Assembly: GCA_022266195.1 (NCBI GenBank)
Contig: WHVY01000005.1
Location: 1,426,001 to 1,490,000 of the forward strand
From: Tetranychus cinnabarinus
Taxonomy: Eukaryota > Arthropoda > Arachnida > Trombidiformes > Tetranychidae
Direction: 5' to 3'
DNA: 64,000 nucleotides
Shown here: one piece after another, positions 12,401-26,465 of the stretch
Layout: the number at the start of each line of letters is the position of its first letter
Numbering within the stretch: position 1 is the stretch's first letter
Made by a program: the position numbers and the translations under genes
The notes under the pieces: generated by a model
What the model was told of the DNA's origin: nothing
Databases searched by the model: none
Seen by the model: only the letters and a program-made list of their open reading frames with translations

Positions 12401-15400
12401 TTTGAAATCATTGAACAATCTTTTTTGTTTTCTCGAAAAAAATGTTTCCTCAATGACAAAATGAAGCAAAATGAAATGATAATTTTGAATACAAAAATGT
12501 TAACAGAAATTGTTATTTCACTTTCATGTTTCTTTATTGTTTTTTACCACGCATATTAATAACACTGAATTTTGCTGTTGAATTGAAATGTTAATCATGT
12601 TTAACTTTATGATCATTTAATTTACTTTCCAACCAATTGGTTTACCGTTTTCATTCATCATTAACATTGATATTTACTTTTCATTTTTTTACATTCAACT
12701 TTGAAAGTTGCTAATTTGTTTAAAGAGTAAATTAAACTTGATTAATGTTCAATATTTTCAGATTCATTTTCATTGTTTCCATTTTTTCGTATTTCAACAT
12801 TTCTCTTTACCATTTGATTTATTTCATCAGTTTTATCGTGTCTCTGCCTTTTGCGTTTCAGCAAATTTCTTGTCTCGATGAAACTCAATTGCATGGAGAT
12901 TGATTTTTGCCTTTATTTCGATGCATTTGTTTTCATCTTTTTTTTGCACGAAAACATCAAATGAAAAGAGATTCTACTTTTTGTTATCTAAAGCTTATCA
13001 TGACTCGAGTTGGTCCACTAAGATGAAGGTGTGAGCAAGTTTTGGTGAAACATGGCCAACTCATGAACAGAGAACAAAAGAGTTTCAAATCAATAAATTG
13101 ATTCACAATTGGTTGAAACAAAAGGTTGATCAAAGTATTGCAAGATTTTCTCGTGAGTTAAGTCGACTTGGAATACAAAGTAAATAGCAAAGCGTGAAGA
13201 ACTTTTAATCAGATAATTCTTTCAATTATCCTGTGAATGATGAATGACAATAAAATTGAAGACAAATTTGGCTTCTCTCGACATTTGCAATGATAATGTC
13301 GACTGATATTGGTGAAGCGACTAGAGTAAAATAATTATTGAATGTAAACCATTGCAACAACATTTTGCCTTTCAAATTCATCTTTGATTTACCATTGAAA
13401 ATGTGAAATCCCAATGAGCTTAACTTTACCAAGTCAGATTATCGAGATATAAATTTACATGATTCTTATTGGAATATGAAAGTAACAATGTTATACCTCA
13501 GAGAGCACAGAATGAGGAAAAAAAGAGAGAGAAAACTTAACATATTCTTTTCTTTATATTGTCTAAAAAGCCTCTTCATTTCCATCATCATCATCATCTT
13601 CATCTTGGCGCAGAAATAAAAAGAGTAACTATCATCAATCAAACATCTATATAAACAAGTCCACATTGAAAAGAAAACTTAGGTTTTCTCGATTCTCTTT
13701 TTATCCTTTCCTTGATCGTTTCATCTTGATGATGAGGAAGAATGATGATACTATAAGTACAACAACTTAAACTTGTCGTTTACCATTAAAATGTAGGGAT
13801 GAAAAACAGAGGAGAGAAGAGTGGGGAGCAGAGAGAAGAAAAAAATTTCATCTTTGATAACTTTGACATTATTCTTTTGATAACATTGTTTGACGATTTT
13901 TTGATAAACATTTTGGCTAGTATTTCCATTATTACCATTTCAAGTTGACATTATTCATATTAATCAATTCATCTTATCATAATCATCACCATTATCATCA
14001 TAATCAACCTCTTTTTTAATACTCTATCATTTACACAAACACAATATTAAACAATTGATTTCATGTTTTTTTTCCTTGCAAACTCATTCTCTCTATGTGA
14101 TGAGGATAAGAGAAAACATAAAATGCATTTTATTGACCAAATAATTGATGTTTGATATGTCCAATGTCGAGTTGTGATGAACACAAAAAGAGTTATCACT
14201 TTATCTTTTTTTGCTCTCTCTCGTTCTGTGACTTCATCCATCTTCATTTGGTTTTACAGTAATCATTATTTTCCATCCATTCAACCTCTTCTCTTCACTT
14301 TGTCCAATTGTTTCCATCTTTTCGAGTTTCTCCTCGCTTCTGACTCTCTCTCTCAATTACTTGGATTAATTTTGGTTACAGAAAAGTTGAACATGATGCG
14401 ACTGATGAAAATGAAAGAGACAAGAAAATATCGTTATCGTTGGGTTGCACTGAAAAGAGATGGAAATGTTAACATGATTAGTATGAAGAGGTTGGCGGAA
14501 ATGAAGTGAAATTAATTGTGACAAGTAATGTTATCTTTCATTTACTTTTTTTCCTCATCTTCTGGGGTCAACCAGCATTGTGAATTGCTTTTGCATCCAT
14601 CAACGTGTTCCAACCCTGTTCGTGTCTTCACTTGGTTGAAACACAAGACGTTGCTTCCATTGTGATTGTTGCAACAAATTCAGTGAAAGCAAAGAAAAAA
14701 ATTATTCATAAAATGACAATTTCGATGCAGCATCGAAAAATTCAATTTGACAGTTTCTCATGTTCAATCAACTATTCATATTGGTCTTGACTTAGCTAAT
14801 CATGATTGAGTTCTTTCCATATTCAACAATTGAACATCTTTATTGTATAAAACTGTCCAAACTCATCATGATTGTCAAGCTGCTGGAAAAAATCGAAAAA
14901 ATAATTTTTCGAAAAGTTGCTTCCAGATTGAAATGATTCTTTCGACTCTGCTGATTTGGTGAGGGAAATGCAAATGAATAAACTTGAAATAATGTCATAA
15001 GTGTTAACCCTTGCTTTTAATCCATTCTTGTCGTCCTTTTCATTAACACAAGTTGATGGGTTAACAGAATTAATCGACCAATAGTTATCAATATCAATAA
15101 AGATTGACGCTTGAAAGATTCAGAACTGGTGTTTACTAATCTGTTTAAGTTAATCAAAGTGAAAATGGTTTCACTTTAATCATCATCATCATCAACACAA
15201 TAATGATTCCTCCTTTCCTTTCTTCTGACCAAACAAATTCATAAAAGACTGGAGAATGTTAAACAAGATGAAATTTAGTTTAATGCGATCTTCAATCAGG
15301 AAGCTACCCTTGACCAGTGAAAGCCAAAAACATCTCGACACAAAACCCTTTTCTATTATTAGATTAGCCAAGTTTGAAAGTTACTAACCGTACAGAGCAA

Positions 15401-17210
15401 GTGAGAGCAAGAGAAAGATGAATAAAATGTACAATCATCATCATTCTCATGATAATCATGGCAACATCATTTCTCTTTACCATTACAGCTTTCAGTTTCA
15501 AATTTCCGATTTAAACCCAACTGAATCCATAACAAAATTTCCGTCTTTCCAGCAAAAAGCGCAACAAAAGTTACCGCAAAAACCTTAATCTTTACATTTC
15601 CAATCTATAATCAACTCGATCATTAAACACTGTTTTTGCAGTTAAACTAAATTACCGCTCAGCTTGAAACTGAAAGCAAATGATAATCGAAAAAGATAAT
15701 CACATTTTCATCAACATTCATCTGACCTTAAATGACGAATTTGGAGAAGAAGAAAAAAAATCGAAAAACTTGTCACTTTGACAAAACCCTTTGTATCGAT
15801 TCATCTGTTTGCACAGTAAACACTGAATTGCCATTTAATTTGTGTTAATCAAATTTTGTCACTCCATTGATATTGATATCTGAAAAGGTGCAGAATGAAA
15901 AAGTAAACGTTAAATAACTTGAACTTCGATCGAGTTAATTAAGGTAAATACACATTTATCGATTATTAGATTAGTTGATCAAACAAATGCTTAAGGTTAA
16001 CCTGTAATCTGATTGTCTATGTTTGATAATGGCAACAAAAAAGTGTACAACTTTCTTCCTGTTTTTTTTCAACATTTTTCACTTTTCTCTAGTTACCTTT
16101 ACTCATCATTATAATCATTTGAAAGCAGTGCATGTGTCCAGTTATAATCATGATCATCATTACCTGTTATAATGATCATTTCACCTATCATTTAATAATG
16201 CCTCAACACCCTCATCATCATCATCAACAACATCATTATTTGGTGTCTCTTTTTAATCATTATAATCAGCCTTTGCCCACACAAATGACAATCACCTTTT
16301 GACTTTACATTTCAGCCTCGTCTTGTTCATTAGAGATAAACTCTGGCAACACTAAATGTACCTTTTACCTGTTCATGTTAACCTTTTGTTTGTGTTTCAA
16401 TTTTTTTGCTCTTTCCAAATGATTATCATTACGTTTTGCACAATTTGCCATCAATTTTTTTCTCTTCTGAACGTAAATTGTTTTTACTCGTCGATTGCGA
16501 GTGAAATTGGCAAATTCAACTTTTAACAATAGTTTTATGCAACTTTATTGATATCATTTGTACTGTTCATTATCAACCACACCCAGACTCATTAAGAATT
16601 GCCATTTAGAGTCAACTTTTAATCGGGTTACCCATTGATTGTTAGTCAATTTTCAGGTTAATATTCATTCCATTGACAATCATTTACCAGTTGGCAACTC
16701 TTGTTAGATAATTAATCTCATTGACTTGTCATTTGCGTCAATAAGATAAGCTACTGAATAGTTTGTTAATCCGTCAAAGATTAACAGTGATTAAATAGAT
16801 TTTCTTTCAAGATGGAAAATTTTCATCAATGAAACACTCATGTTCACACAGCTGAACTACATTCAATTGAAATTCAATTTACACAATTTTTCTTTTTCTA
16901 AAATCTTTCAAGTTTCAATGATGAGATGAATGAGTTTTTGTTTGCATAAAAGGTTGAGAAAATTGATTTAACACGAAAGGAAAACTTTTTGCACATTCAT
17001 TCAAATCTAATTTTATTTGAACTTGATCAAAATCGAAATCGAGATTCACATTTTAAGAACTTTTCAAATTTTGAGAAAATGTTGATTTTTTGAACGAGTT
17101 TTTGTGCGCATAAAAGTTTTGAATTGGAATCTGATTTTAGCAGAAATGAAATTTTCATCTTTCATTGAATTTTTATTTATATCTAATTTGTTTGTTTCTT
17201 TGCCTTTCAG

Positions 17211-17689
17211 TGAAAGATGAGTTAATGCAACCAGAATTAAGCATGAGTCCACCTGATAGTATGAGCTTGAATCAAAGCGATCTTAGCATGAACCAGAGTG
17301 ACCTGTCCACTTTACCCTCATCGACAACGGACCATTTAACGGGTTCCGTTCTTCCAACTGGAGACCTTACAACTGTAGTTTCACCTGCAGATTCTTTACC
17401 TGAATCTGTTGGACATCGTCGTGTTTCCGTTGTGCGACCAACTTCAGGCCATAAGCAAAGTTCATCTGAACACAAACCAACAAGAGTGAGAACAGTTTTA
17501 AATGAAAAACAATTGACAACCTTAAGGAGCTGTTATAATGCCAATCCTCGACCAGATGCTCTACTCAAGGAACGCCTTGTTGAAATGACTGGACTTTCTC
17601 CTCGTGTGATACGAGTTTGGTTTCAAAATAAACGCTGTAAAGATAAGAAGAAACAAATCATGATGAAACAAATTCAACAACAAGAAAAG
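17211..17689 (+). CDS. isl: Islet/tailup homeodomain exon
   Basis: The exon encodes the DNA-binding homeodomain of Islet (Drosophila tailup), a LIM-homeodomain regulator of motor-neuron and other cell fates. The acceptor CCTTTCAG is followed by TG that completes a codon begun in the previous exon (phase 1). Then come 159 complete codons ending AAG|GTAACT (phase 0). Residues 1-87 are a Ser/Thr-rich linker with a near-tandem NQSDLS. Residues 88-147 (nt 17474-17653) are the homeodomain: it begins KPTRVRTVLNEKQL, contains NPRPDAL and LVEMTGLSPRVIRV, and has the helix-3 signature WFQNKRCKDKK with Gln50 and Asn51. QIMMKQIQQQ follows, as in Islet. Class identification is very strong. The LIM exons normally preceding it are not Islet-like here. 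The C-terminal exon is at 26244. Confidence 0.93.
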
Positions 17690-20600
17690 GTAACTTCACC
17701 ATTTTTTCAAGAAAGTTTTTGAACAAAAAATGAACAGAAATTTCACTTCATCAGCCAAAAAAAGTACAGAATCAAAGACAAAAACTCGTCCAGCAATAAA
17801 TCAAAAGTTTATTTTCACATTCCTTCAACTGTCAAAAGTACCATTAAACTTTTATATTGAAAAATCAACTTTTAAAAAGTGAAGTTCCCTTTCAACTTTG
17901 CAATATAAAATTGAAAAATAAAAATATTCATTTCTAGAATCAAACAGTTTTCAGAATAAAATTTTCATTTAGAATTAACAAATTCGTCAAATTACTCAAT
18001 CACGGACAAAAACTTGGGATATTCATTCATCAGAAGTAGATAATTAATTGTCACCTTATGAGTCTTGATCAATACTTGACTCTCACTTTTTGAGTTTAAT
18101 TTTTAAAATTTTCTCGTCTCTGCCGTTTCTCATCAAAACTTAGATCAAACATTTGATTTGCAAGTCCATTAGGCTACACATAGCAAGGCATGAAACTAAA
18201 TATTCATATCATGATGTATTCAAAGATCAATTATAGAAATGATAACTTTCCAAGTTTAATCGCTGTTGCCTGAAATATTCCTTTTCCGAACAAGATTTAT
18301 CCCAAAAACCGGTTGTTTCATTTATTTACAAATGGTTCAACCAGATTACCTTAAATATGTTTTTCAGTTTCAATTAAGTCGTCTTTTCCTTTGCCTTTCA
18401 AAGTGAGAATTAGATAATGTTCACATCTTCATGAACCAATCCATAGAGTGCAATGATATTGAACTTGAGAACTATAGAAAGAAGAGAAAGAGAGAGAGAA
18501 ATGATGATGTCAATAAATCATCATCAGTATCATAATAAAGTGAAAATTGTTAATTGCAACTGATATCATTTTTATCAACCTTAGACGCAAAGATGAAGAT
18601 AAGAGTTTCATGAGTTTAAGTAAAAGTTTCATTTTTTTATTGATATGAAAAGAAGAGAAAATGTTGATCAGGTAAAAGACTGAACAAGTTGCCTCTCAAC
18701 TGCATGTTACAAAAGTGTACAATGATTCTTTTTCTCGGCCGAAAAGTATGTTCATGAAAAACTATTGATTCCACATGATTGACCAATCAACTTTATCAAG
18801 GGAATTTCTTGTGCAAAGCTTCATTCAGTCAGATAGAAAAAAAGTAAAAAGCAAATAAGTCATGATATTTTCTTTTCCTTTTTTTTTCCTGCGCAATTCT
18901 GCATTCCATATATTCAAGGTTTGATGGTAAAATGATACAGAATCTTGTTCCCATAGGAAATTAAGATAAAAACAGTAAATCTGTTTCATTGATTTGTGCA
19001 TGAAATTGAGTAAAGAAGAAGATGAAAATGAAAAGATACAAATGAAGTCGAAGAGTTGGGTTTGCGATAAAAGTCAATCTTTAAACAATTAATTTGATTA
19101 GCTCGACTGTCATTCAAAAGGTAACCTGTAAAATGATTTTCATTGACATCATTTAATGATCATGCATCATCAACAGTAATCACATGATGATTTGTTGATT
19201 GGTGATTATTAATTGGATTGGTAACAAATTGATATCACATTCATTTGGCATGATGATTAGTGAAAGGATGGTAAGAACGAGACAAGAAGCGGCAAAAGAT
19301 CAACTTGAAAGGTTATCATTTGTTTTTACTTTTGGGTTGCTTCTCATTTTGTTCATCAGAGACTTAGTTGAATGAAGGTAGAGGCAAGTCAAAAGTGAGT
19401 CTGAGATGGAGCAGCACAATTAAGCTGTCCAACAAGAAGGTTGAATTGTGGCCAAGCTTTCCTTTTCTTGAAACGTTTTGTTGAAACTGAAGAAACCTTT
19501 GCCCTTAACCTTTCGTTCTTTTCACCTTTTTTCTCTGGTTCACTCTCTAATCCAACAAGACTCATCCTTTTTTTTGCTGGCCAATGTATATGTGCATATA
19601 TTGTTAACTCAAGGTAAAAACTAAATAAATGTTTTCCAGTGATAAAAGAGACTTGCTCAAGCATAGATGATGGTATAAGCTTTTTAACTCGTAATGTGGC
19701 GTGTAAGTGCAATCCTAGTCAATTAATGTGCCTACTGTTAAACATACAAGAAGCAAGAAGATGGAGAAGAAGAAGAAGAAAAGAAAGAGAAGATCTTTTC
19801 ATGTTATTAGTTTTCATCATCTTACCTTTATGAGAGTAAAGCAAAACATTATACGCTCAGAAGAAGAGATAAAATCTGTTACAAATGATGAATCAAGAGT
19901 AATATAAAGTGAAACGGACAAAGTGAGGATAACGGCCGACATTGAGAGGACGATGGATAAAAGGTTAAACACGAAGATATGGTGAAGAGACACCAACAAG
20001 AGTAACAACAACAACAGTCAACGGTAACAATGAAAAAGTAATGCAATGTTGATATAAAAGACAGAGAAAAGTGTGAAATAATTGTAAGCCAAAGCGGACC
20101 AAAGAAAAGCTTAAAAAAATAAAGATATCAAGTTAGTTAATGTTAAAAGCTCTTTCCTCTTCCTTCAAAGCACACAATCCTCGCTCTTGTACATCATCTT
20201 CATCCTCAATATCATGCCTTTTCACCCTTACTTGGATAAAAAGCATTAACCATTCAATCTAACCAATCAACCTCAATATCCACACATTTTATTAATTCAC
20301 CAACCCAAATAGTCGACCATTTAGCATCGCTTTTCACCACCTTTCAACTGCTAACATTACAAACATTTTTTTCCAGTTTTTCTCATTTTACTTTTTCGTC
20401 TGTTTTTTTTCATGAATACTTTTCAATGACATTTTTTGCCATCATAATGTCGCTGAGAATTGCGAGTTTTTTCAACCTTTCTTGATCGACAATCTTTTCA
20501 TCTTTAATTGATAATCTTTTTGTTTGTTTTCCTCTTTTTTTACCTTTCCATTTGCATCATGTTTTGAGGTTTTTTGCTTGTTTATGACTTAACAGCTTCA

Positions 20601-23600
20601 ACTCACTTGCTTCGTGCCTGTTTACCGGTGATCATCATCATCATTATACAACAATATCATCAATGAGACGCCCTTTTGATGAAATATTAAACTTTTAATC
20701 TTACGGGATTCCACTTTAATGTCTTTACTCCTCCCTCTCTTTACTTTATTATTGATTATCTTTTTTAGTTGTATCAACCTTTAGCATGAGGAAAATGGTG
20801 AAAAGAAAAAAAGTTTTTTTCTTTCGCTTTTCCAGGCCTTTTCAGTTTACGTTCTTGTCCCTTTCATCTTTTATGCTTCTTCATCATCATGATATGATCA
20901 TCAGTGTAATAATCATGATGATCATCCTCCTTGTTATCCACAGAAAATTAAAGGACAATGTTTCACCTTAACCAACAACGGGTAAAAAGTGAAAGAAGAG
21001 AAATTATTTATTCATTAAGATAGTAAAACCTCAATTTAAGGCTTTTCCCGGGTCACCTCAAGCTCATTTTCCCTCTCATCATCATCTTTTCTCTCTCTTC
21101 CTCATCAATATATTAACATTGGCCCACCCAAAACATCATTCACCTTTCTCCTCCTGCTCAATATCTTTGCTTCTATGATACAGAAAGGAACTTGCAATAT
21201 AAAAAAAATGTCGATAAAATCAACTTTCCAAATGTCCGTCATTAGACCAGCAATTTTCTCCATCAATTAAACATAACACGCTAGTCTCGAAAAACATAAA
21301 TTGAACTGCCCAATGAATCACAAAATAACTCAACAAAACCACAGACAATTCGAAATTCATTAGAATTTCTAAATTTTCCTTTTTTCAAGAAAGCTAATCT
21401 AATTGACCAAATTTTCAGTGCATCATCACTTTTTGCAAATCTCAATCTCTTAAAAAATGACCGATTTTCATACCAGACAATCCATTGAAAAATTGCTTAA
21501 AGTTCGCTTTTCAGAATTGGTCTAAGAAAAATATGCAAAAAAGTTCCAAACTATTTTAGAAACTTAGAAAATTCCATCGGTAAAAAACACGAATTTCTAC
21601 CTCTAATGGTCAGACACTTCATAAACTCAGAAAATTTTCAAAAATTTATTTTCTTTCCAAGCATTTTGGTTTTATCAAAGAAAGTGACAAAGTTTCTTAA
21701 CCTGATATCAATGTTTAATACAATGTTCATTTCGAACAACTTGATCTTCAGAACATAGAAAAGCTGAAATTCTTGAGCCTTCCAGTATCAGCAAACCGTT
21801 CAATATCATCTTTACACAAAAAAAGAGTTTTTTGTTTCCTTTTCATCTTTACGTTTTTTTAATATTAATCATTACAGTTTTTTGTGTAAGCTGATAATTG
21901 CCCTCAACTGTATCCATATACTTGAGTTGAAACAAAGAGCAAAGTAAAAAAAACAAAAAGCAACACAAAAAACAGAATCACCCATTTACTATGGTTGGTT
22001 AATTTCAAGGTGAAACGGTCAACAGGCTGAATATAATGCCAACAATGAGCTTTACTTTTTGTTCATATTAACATTCTCATTGAACCTTTCCTTGTCTTGA
22101 CCAAAATGCAAGCTTAATAATGATGAATATATGTACACATATTGTTATCATTTAGTTTCTCTCTCTCTCCTCTCTGTCCAACTTGAACATAAAGTTATAT
22201 TTATATTATAGCGCATTTGATTGTTTCACTTTTCAACTTTGTCATGATATGCATTGAGAATCAATTAAAATTATCGCTTCACTGAACATTTGTCTCTCTC
22301 TCATTCACATGATTCTCACTGTAACCACATTTTATTATGTAAATCATGTCGCTCTCGATAGACACTTTTACTCACCTTTTTGCCTGTTATGATTAACCTC
22401 ATTCCTCTCTCATCTTTATTATTTTTTGCTACTTTTTTTGGCCACAATTTTCATATCATTAACCATGGATACAGCGAGAGAAAAGGTGAATCAAGGAGAA
22501 AAAAAGTGTTTAATGTTGAAACAATGAATACTTTTATCCAAGTCAAGCCTAACGATTTAATCGAGACAAAAATTCATTTCAATTAGAGTTTCAAAAGATA
22601 CTTGTTGATGTGGAAATTTTTGTTTATGTTTTTTCTCTTCTCACTCTGTTTGTTTATCTTTCATGGTTTTTATTATTGAATTATTCCGAGTTGGATTCTT
22701 TACCACCAAGCTTTGTACCTTGTACGTGCAACCGGCCAAATGCAATGAATAAACTGTTTTATTCATGTTGTAAGATGAAATAAGAGAAACTGATAACTTG
22801 AACGTGTTTGGAATTGAATATTATCTTTTCCATCATTTTCACCATTTACTTTCATTTCGCTTATTTTACCTTTTTGTTTACCCTCACATCTTATCATCAT
22901 GACTATTTGAATGTAGACGATTAGTTGATACATGAGAATTATCACAGAAGAAGAAAAAAAAGAAGAAGCAGAAAAAAAATCTTGCCCTGAATTGGTTCAG
23001 AATACCATCCTGGAATACCATTAATAACAATGTGGAAATGATAATAATAGATAATCAATTATTCATGAATGGAAACATTTGATGAGACCAAATATCATCA
23101 TTTGATTGCTCTCAATTATACATCATGCAAACAGTCGACTTGGCTTACTTCAAATATTAATGATTAAACCTCGAGAATCCAATTGATGTTTGACTTTTAC
23201 TTTTCAACTTTTTCTCTTTTCTCTCTTTTCTTTCAAAGTTATTAATTTTGTGGCAAAAGCTTCATGTAACATGTCATGAATCCTCTCGAGTTTGCAAAAT
23301 AATTTTGCAACCTGTAAATCTAAAAGAACAGTTTATCTTTTCAATTTCATTTATCAATTTTGTTTCATCTTGCAGCAAGTCGAAGGTAAAGAAGAAGAAG
23401 AAGAATGAAGAAGAGAAAAAAATTTCCCCTGTAACCTTGTTCCACTAAATTAGATTAATTACCAAGAAAACAAGTAAATTAATATCTTGAAGTTTAATAT
23501 AGTAAAGATGATAATATAATAATAATATTGTTATTTAAAATTCTGGTTATTGTAAGGCTGTAAAGTTGCTCCTCTTGAAGGTTCAACTTGAAAATAGATT

Positions 23601-26243
23601 TTCATCTCAATTCTCAGGAGATGTTTAGCTGATGTTGCATATAATTTCAATTTTTGATACATTTTCTTTTCTCTCACTCATCTTCATCCTTTGACATTGC
23701 AACAAAAAAGTGCATGACAAATTGCAAGATTGTCCTGAACATTTTACAAGCGAGTCTCGACACTATATTGAACAACAACCAAAAAAAGGACAAGAACAGG
23801 AACAAAATTACTCGAGGGATTTTTGCATTTCTTTTCATTCCATGTTTTTGTATAACAAAATATTATTTACAAATTTATTGGTTTACTCGAAAGAGGCAAA
23901 ACACTGTCACGGGTATTCTTATCATCATTATCAACAACAACGACATGATTATCTTGATGTTTGTTATCTTCATCATCTATACGATGATGCGTCTAATTTC
24001 ATATCTCATTACTTACTCATTAGATGCTTTTCAATTTTCATCCGTAACTTTCCTCTTCTCCTTTTTTTACCCTGTAAAAGCTGAAAACATTTTCCACTTC
24101 CTACAATCTTTTACTCTGTTTATCATCATTTTTTCCTTCAGATTTATTACAGATCTTCTTCTTTCTCTCTCTCTCTCACTTTCTTCCGATTCCGTTTCCT
24201 TTCTTGTCGACTCTTTTGCCTCATCTTCCATCTTCTCATCACATTACTCTTTTCTCGACTTTTCACCATTCATTGTTTCCCCTCTTATGTTCATCCATTC
24301 AATGGTTAAGGTTAAAATAATGTTTGCCTTGAGCATCATCTTTTTGTTCCTTTACTCTTTTATCTTGTTCATCTTTGCTTCTTCTTCTTCATCATCATTA
24401 TCATCACTCTGGCCTTGTTTCGCCTTCTATAGAGCCATTAGTATCTTCTATTCAATTGAGACAAATTTGAGAGAAAACGATGAAAAAGATGAACCGGAAA
24501 AGGGTTATCATTTGAAAGAATCTCAATATCTCTAACAGCGTGGGAGCAACAATCATATTCAATATAAAAATGCTGCTAATCTTATAATAGCAGTGATAAT
24601 AGCGATAATAGCGAAAATCAATTGAAGAAAAGAAGAAATTGTTTTTCTAATTTTTTTTTGCTTTTCGATTTGCGTTCGTTCCGCAATTTTTCAATCAAAC
24701 CGAGTTTGCAATTTATTCATTGCTCTTGCTATTCAAGTTGAATCACTTGAATCATTTGGTTGTAACAAAAGGTAAAACTTTTGTTTTTCTCGGCTTTTTT
24801 TGATTCTCTCTTGTATAAATATCTTCAATTGATATCGTATGATACTTGTTGGTGTTTCCTTTTTTACTTTTACTCTGCACCCGATACATGCAAAGGTGTT
24901 CGGCATGGCTTTACCAGACACTCGAGACACTTACCTATCAGCATGTCTCGTTGATTGTTTACCTTTTTCATTTACTTTTTTTTCTCTCGCTTCTTTCTTC
25001 TTCAGTCTCAGTCTTTCAATCACACCACTTCTAGTTGCCTTTGTTTCAATCAATTTAACCGCCGAGGTAAAGCTATCATTCCTGATAATCTTGATATCGC
25101 ACTTTTGTGACTCTTTCCGACCCTCTTCAGACTCTTCATCCTCTTTTGCACACTTATTGTTACTTGCTACTTACTTACTTGATTAGCCAATTGAGTGTAA
25201 CAATTCACATGAATAACTTTTTTTCCCTTTTCATGATTATTAAACAAACTGACGTCTTTACCAACAGCATGAATCAGCATTCCAGATCACATTTCCATAT
25301 TTGTGTTCAGTAATAATGAAAATTTCATTACTTTATTCGTTAAGGTTTCGTTTGCAAAATTTTCAACTCAATTAGATTTGATTGATTGGATAAAGATTTT
25401 CATTTGAACTTGATCTCATTTTTCGTCACAAATAATTAATTAATTAATCAATCCTCTTAGTTGATCAATTGCACTCATCTTAAAGAGAGTTGATCTCAAA
25501 ATGTCGAATCACAAGTTGGACGATTTTGAATTATATTCCAGGTTAGAGTAAATATTGAAACAATGCTCATCATTTTGATGCAATCGCATCAAATGACGAA
25601 AAGGTTGTTTTGAAGTTCGCAAAATTTTCTGTCAATTAAGATGAAATCAACTTTTTGAGCAAAAAATTTATTCTCAAATGAAAAAGTTATAGCAAAATTT
25701 TCGTCTCAAATAAGACTGGAAATGATTTGATTGCAAATAAACAAAGTTATCAAGATACTTGAAGATGAACCATTACTCGGCTTACTCACAGGCTAAGCCA
25801 TAAAAATCTGAAGGGTTAGAGATTGTGAAAATAATGGTGATTTGGTTGCATAAACTTGCAGCTATTCATCAACTTTATTAGATTAAATTGGATGAAACAT
25901 TTGCTTAGTTTAACCATTGAAAGCAAAATGAGTAATCCAAAGAGCTTCACTGTATCCATAAAAAAAGGGTTAACTTAATGTTCACTTGAAGCTGAGAAAA
26001 ATGTAAAAATAATTTGTCGAAGAAGAAAAAATGTCCAATAAAAATTGATGCTTTCAATGTTTCAAAAACACAAAATTTAATCGAAAAGTTGAGTCGAAGA
26101 ATTTTCAAGATAAACTGGAAAAAATTAAATGCTACTTTAAAAGGAAGAAGAATATTTTCTGTTCAAATTTTGACCAAATATCAAATAGAAGAAAACCCGA
26201 AAAAAATGTTTAAATTTCTAATCTTTTCTTATGTTCTCTTCAG
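17690..26243 (+). other. 8.6-kb Islet intron
   Basis: It runs from the donor GTAACT to the acceptor TTCTCTTCAG, and both flanking exons are phase 0. No gene is supported inside. A 293-codon open frame at 23654-24535 is pyrimidine-rich simple sequence (CTT/ATC runs) with transmembrane-like F/I/L/S content, and I treat it as chance. GAT/ATC and GAA/CTT tracts recur, for example around 19740-19800 and 24120-24420. Confidence 0.6.
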
Positions 26244-26465
26244 GATGGAAGGCAATTACAGAGCATTGCTAACATGCAAGGTGTCCCATTGGTAGCAACC
26301 AGTCCAGTACAACATGAGATTCCTCATCCAATCGAAGTCCAAAGTTATCATCCGCCCTGGAAAACATTAGTCGACTACAAGCAAATACAAAGCGATTGTG
26401 ATCAAGATGATCCTCATTTAGGACAACATATTGACGTTAATTATCATTGTCCTCTTCATGTATAA
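26244..26465 (+). CDS. isl: Islet/tailup C-terminal coding exon
   Basis: This phase-0 exon continues the homeodomain exon in frame (…QQQEK-DGRQLQ…) and runs 73 codons to a TAA at 26463. It carries the conserved Islet C-terminal block: MQGVPLVATSPVQH corresponds to the GTPMVA(A/T)SP motif, and IEVQSYHPPWKTL corresponds to the (V/I)EVQ(S/T)YQPPWK motif. After that the tail (DYKQIQSDCDQDD, ending HCPLHV) is acidic and does not resemble vertebrate Islet ends. The product ends soon after the conserved block. A downstream alternative exon cannot be excluded because the last codons are not diagnostic. Confidence 0.88.
   Translation, partial: DGRQLQSIANMQGVPLVATSPVQHEIPHPIEVQSYHPPWKTLVDYKQIQSDCDQDDPHLGQHIDVNYHCPLHV

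Larger units (their letters stand above)
2317..17210 (+). other. 14.9-kb non-coding stretch: presumed intron, or spacer between two LIM-HD genes
   Basis: It starts with the LIM2 donor and ends with a polypyrimidine tract and CAG directly before the homeodomain exon. I looked for Islet-type LIM exons and for a Lim1-type homeodomain (second WFQN motif) on the + strand and saw neither. Contents are CTT/GAA and ATC/GAT simple sequence, TAAT-rich DNA, and open frames made of low-complexity residues that I do not regard as genes. The one exception with coding character is on the minus strand near 5.7-5.9 kb. Confidence 0.5.

Noticed and set aside
23654..24535. 293-codon plus-strand open frame with many hydrophobic stretches
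   Set aside because: Built from CTT/ATC/TTC simple sequence inside the Islet intron. F/I/L/S-rich content mimics a membrane protein; no motif or flanking splice logic.
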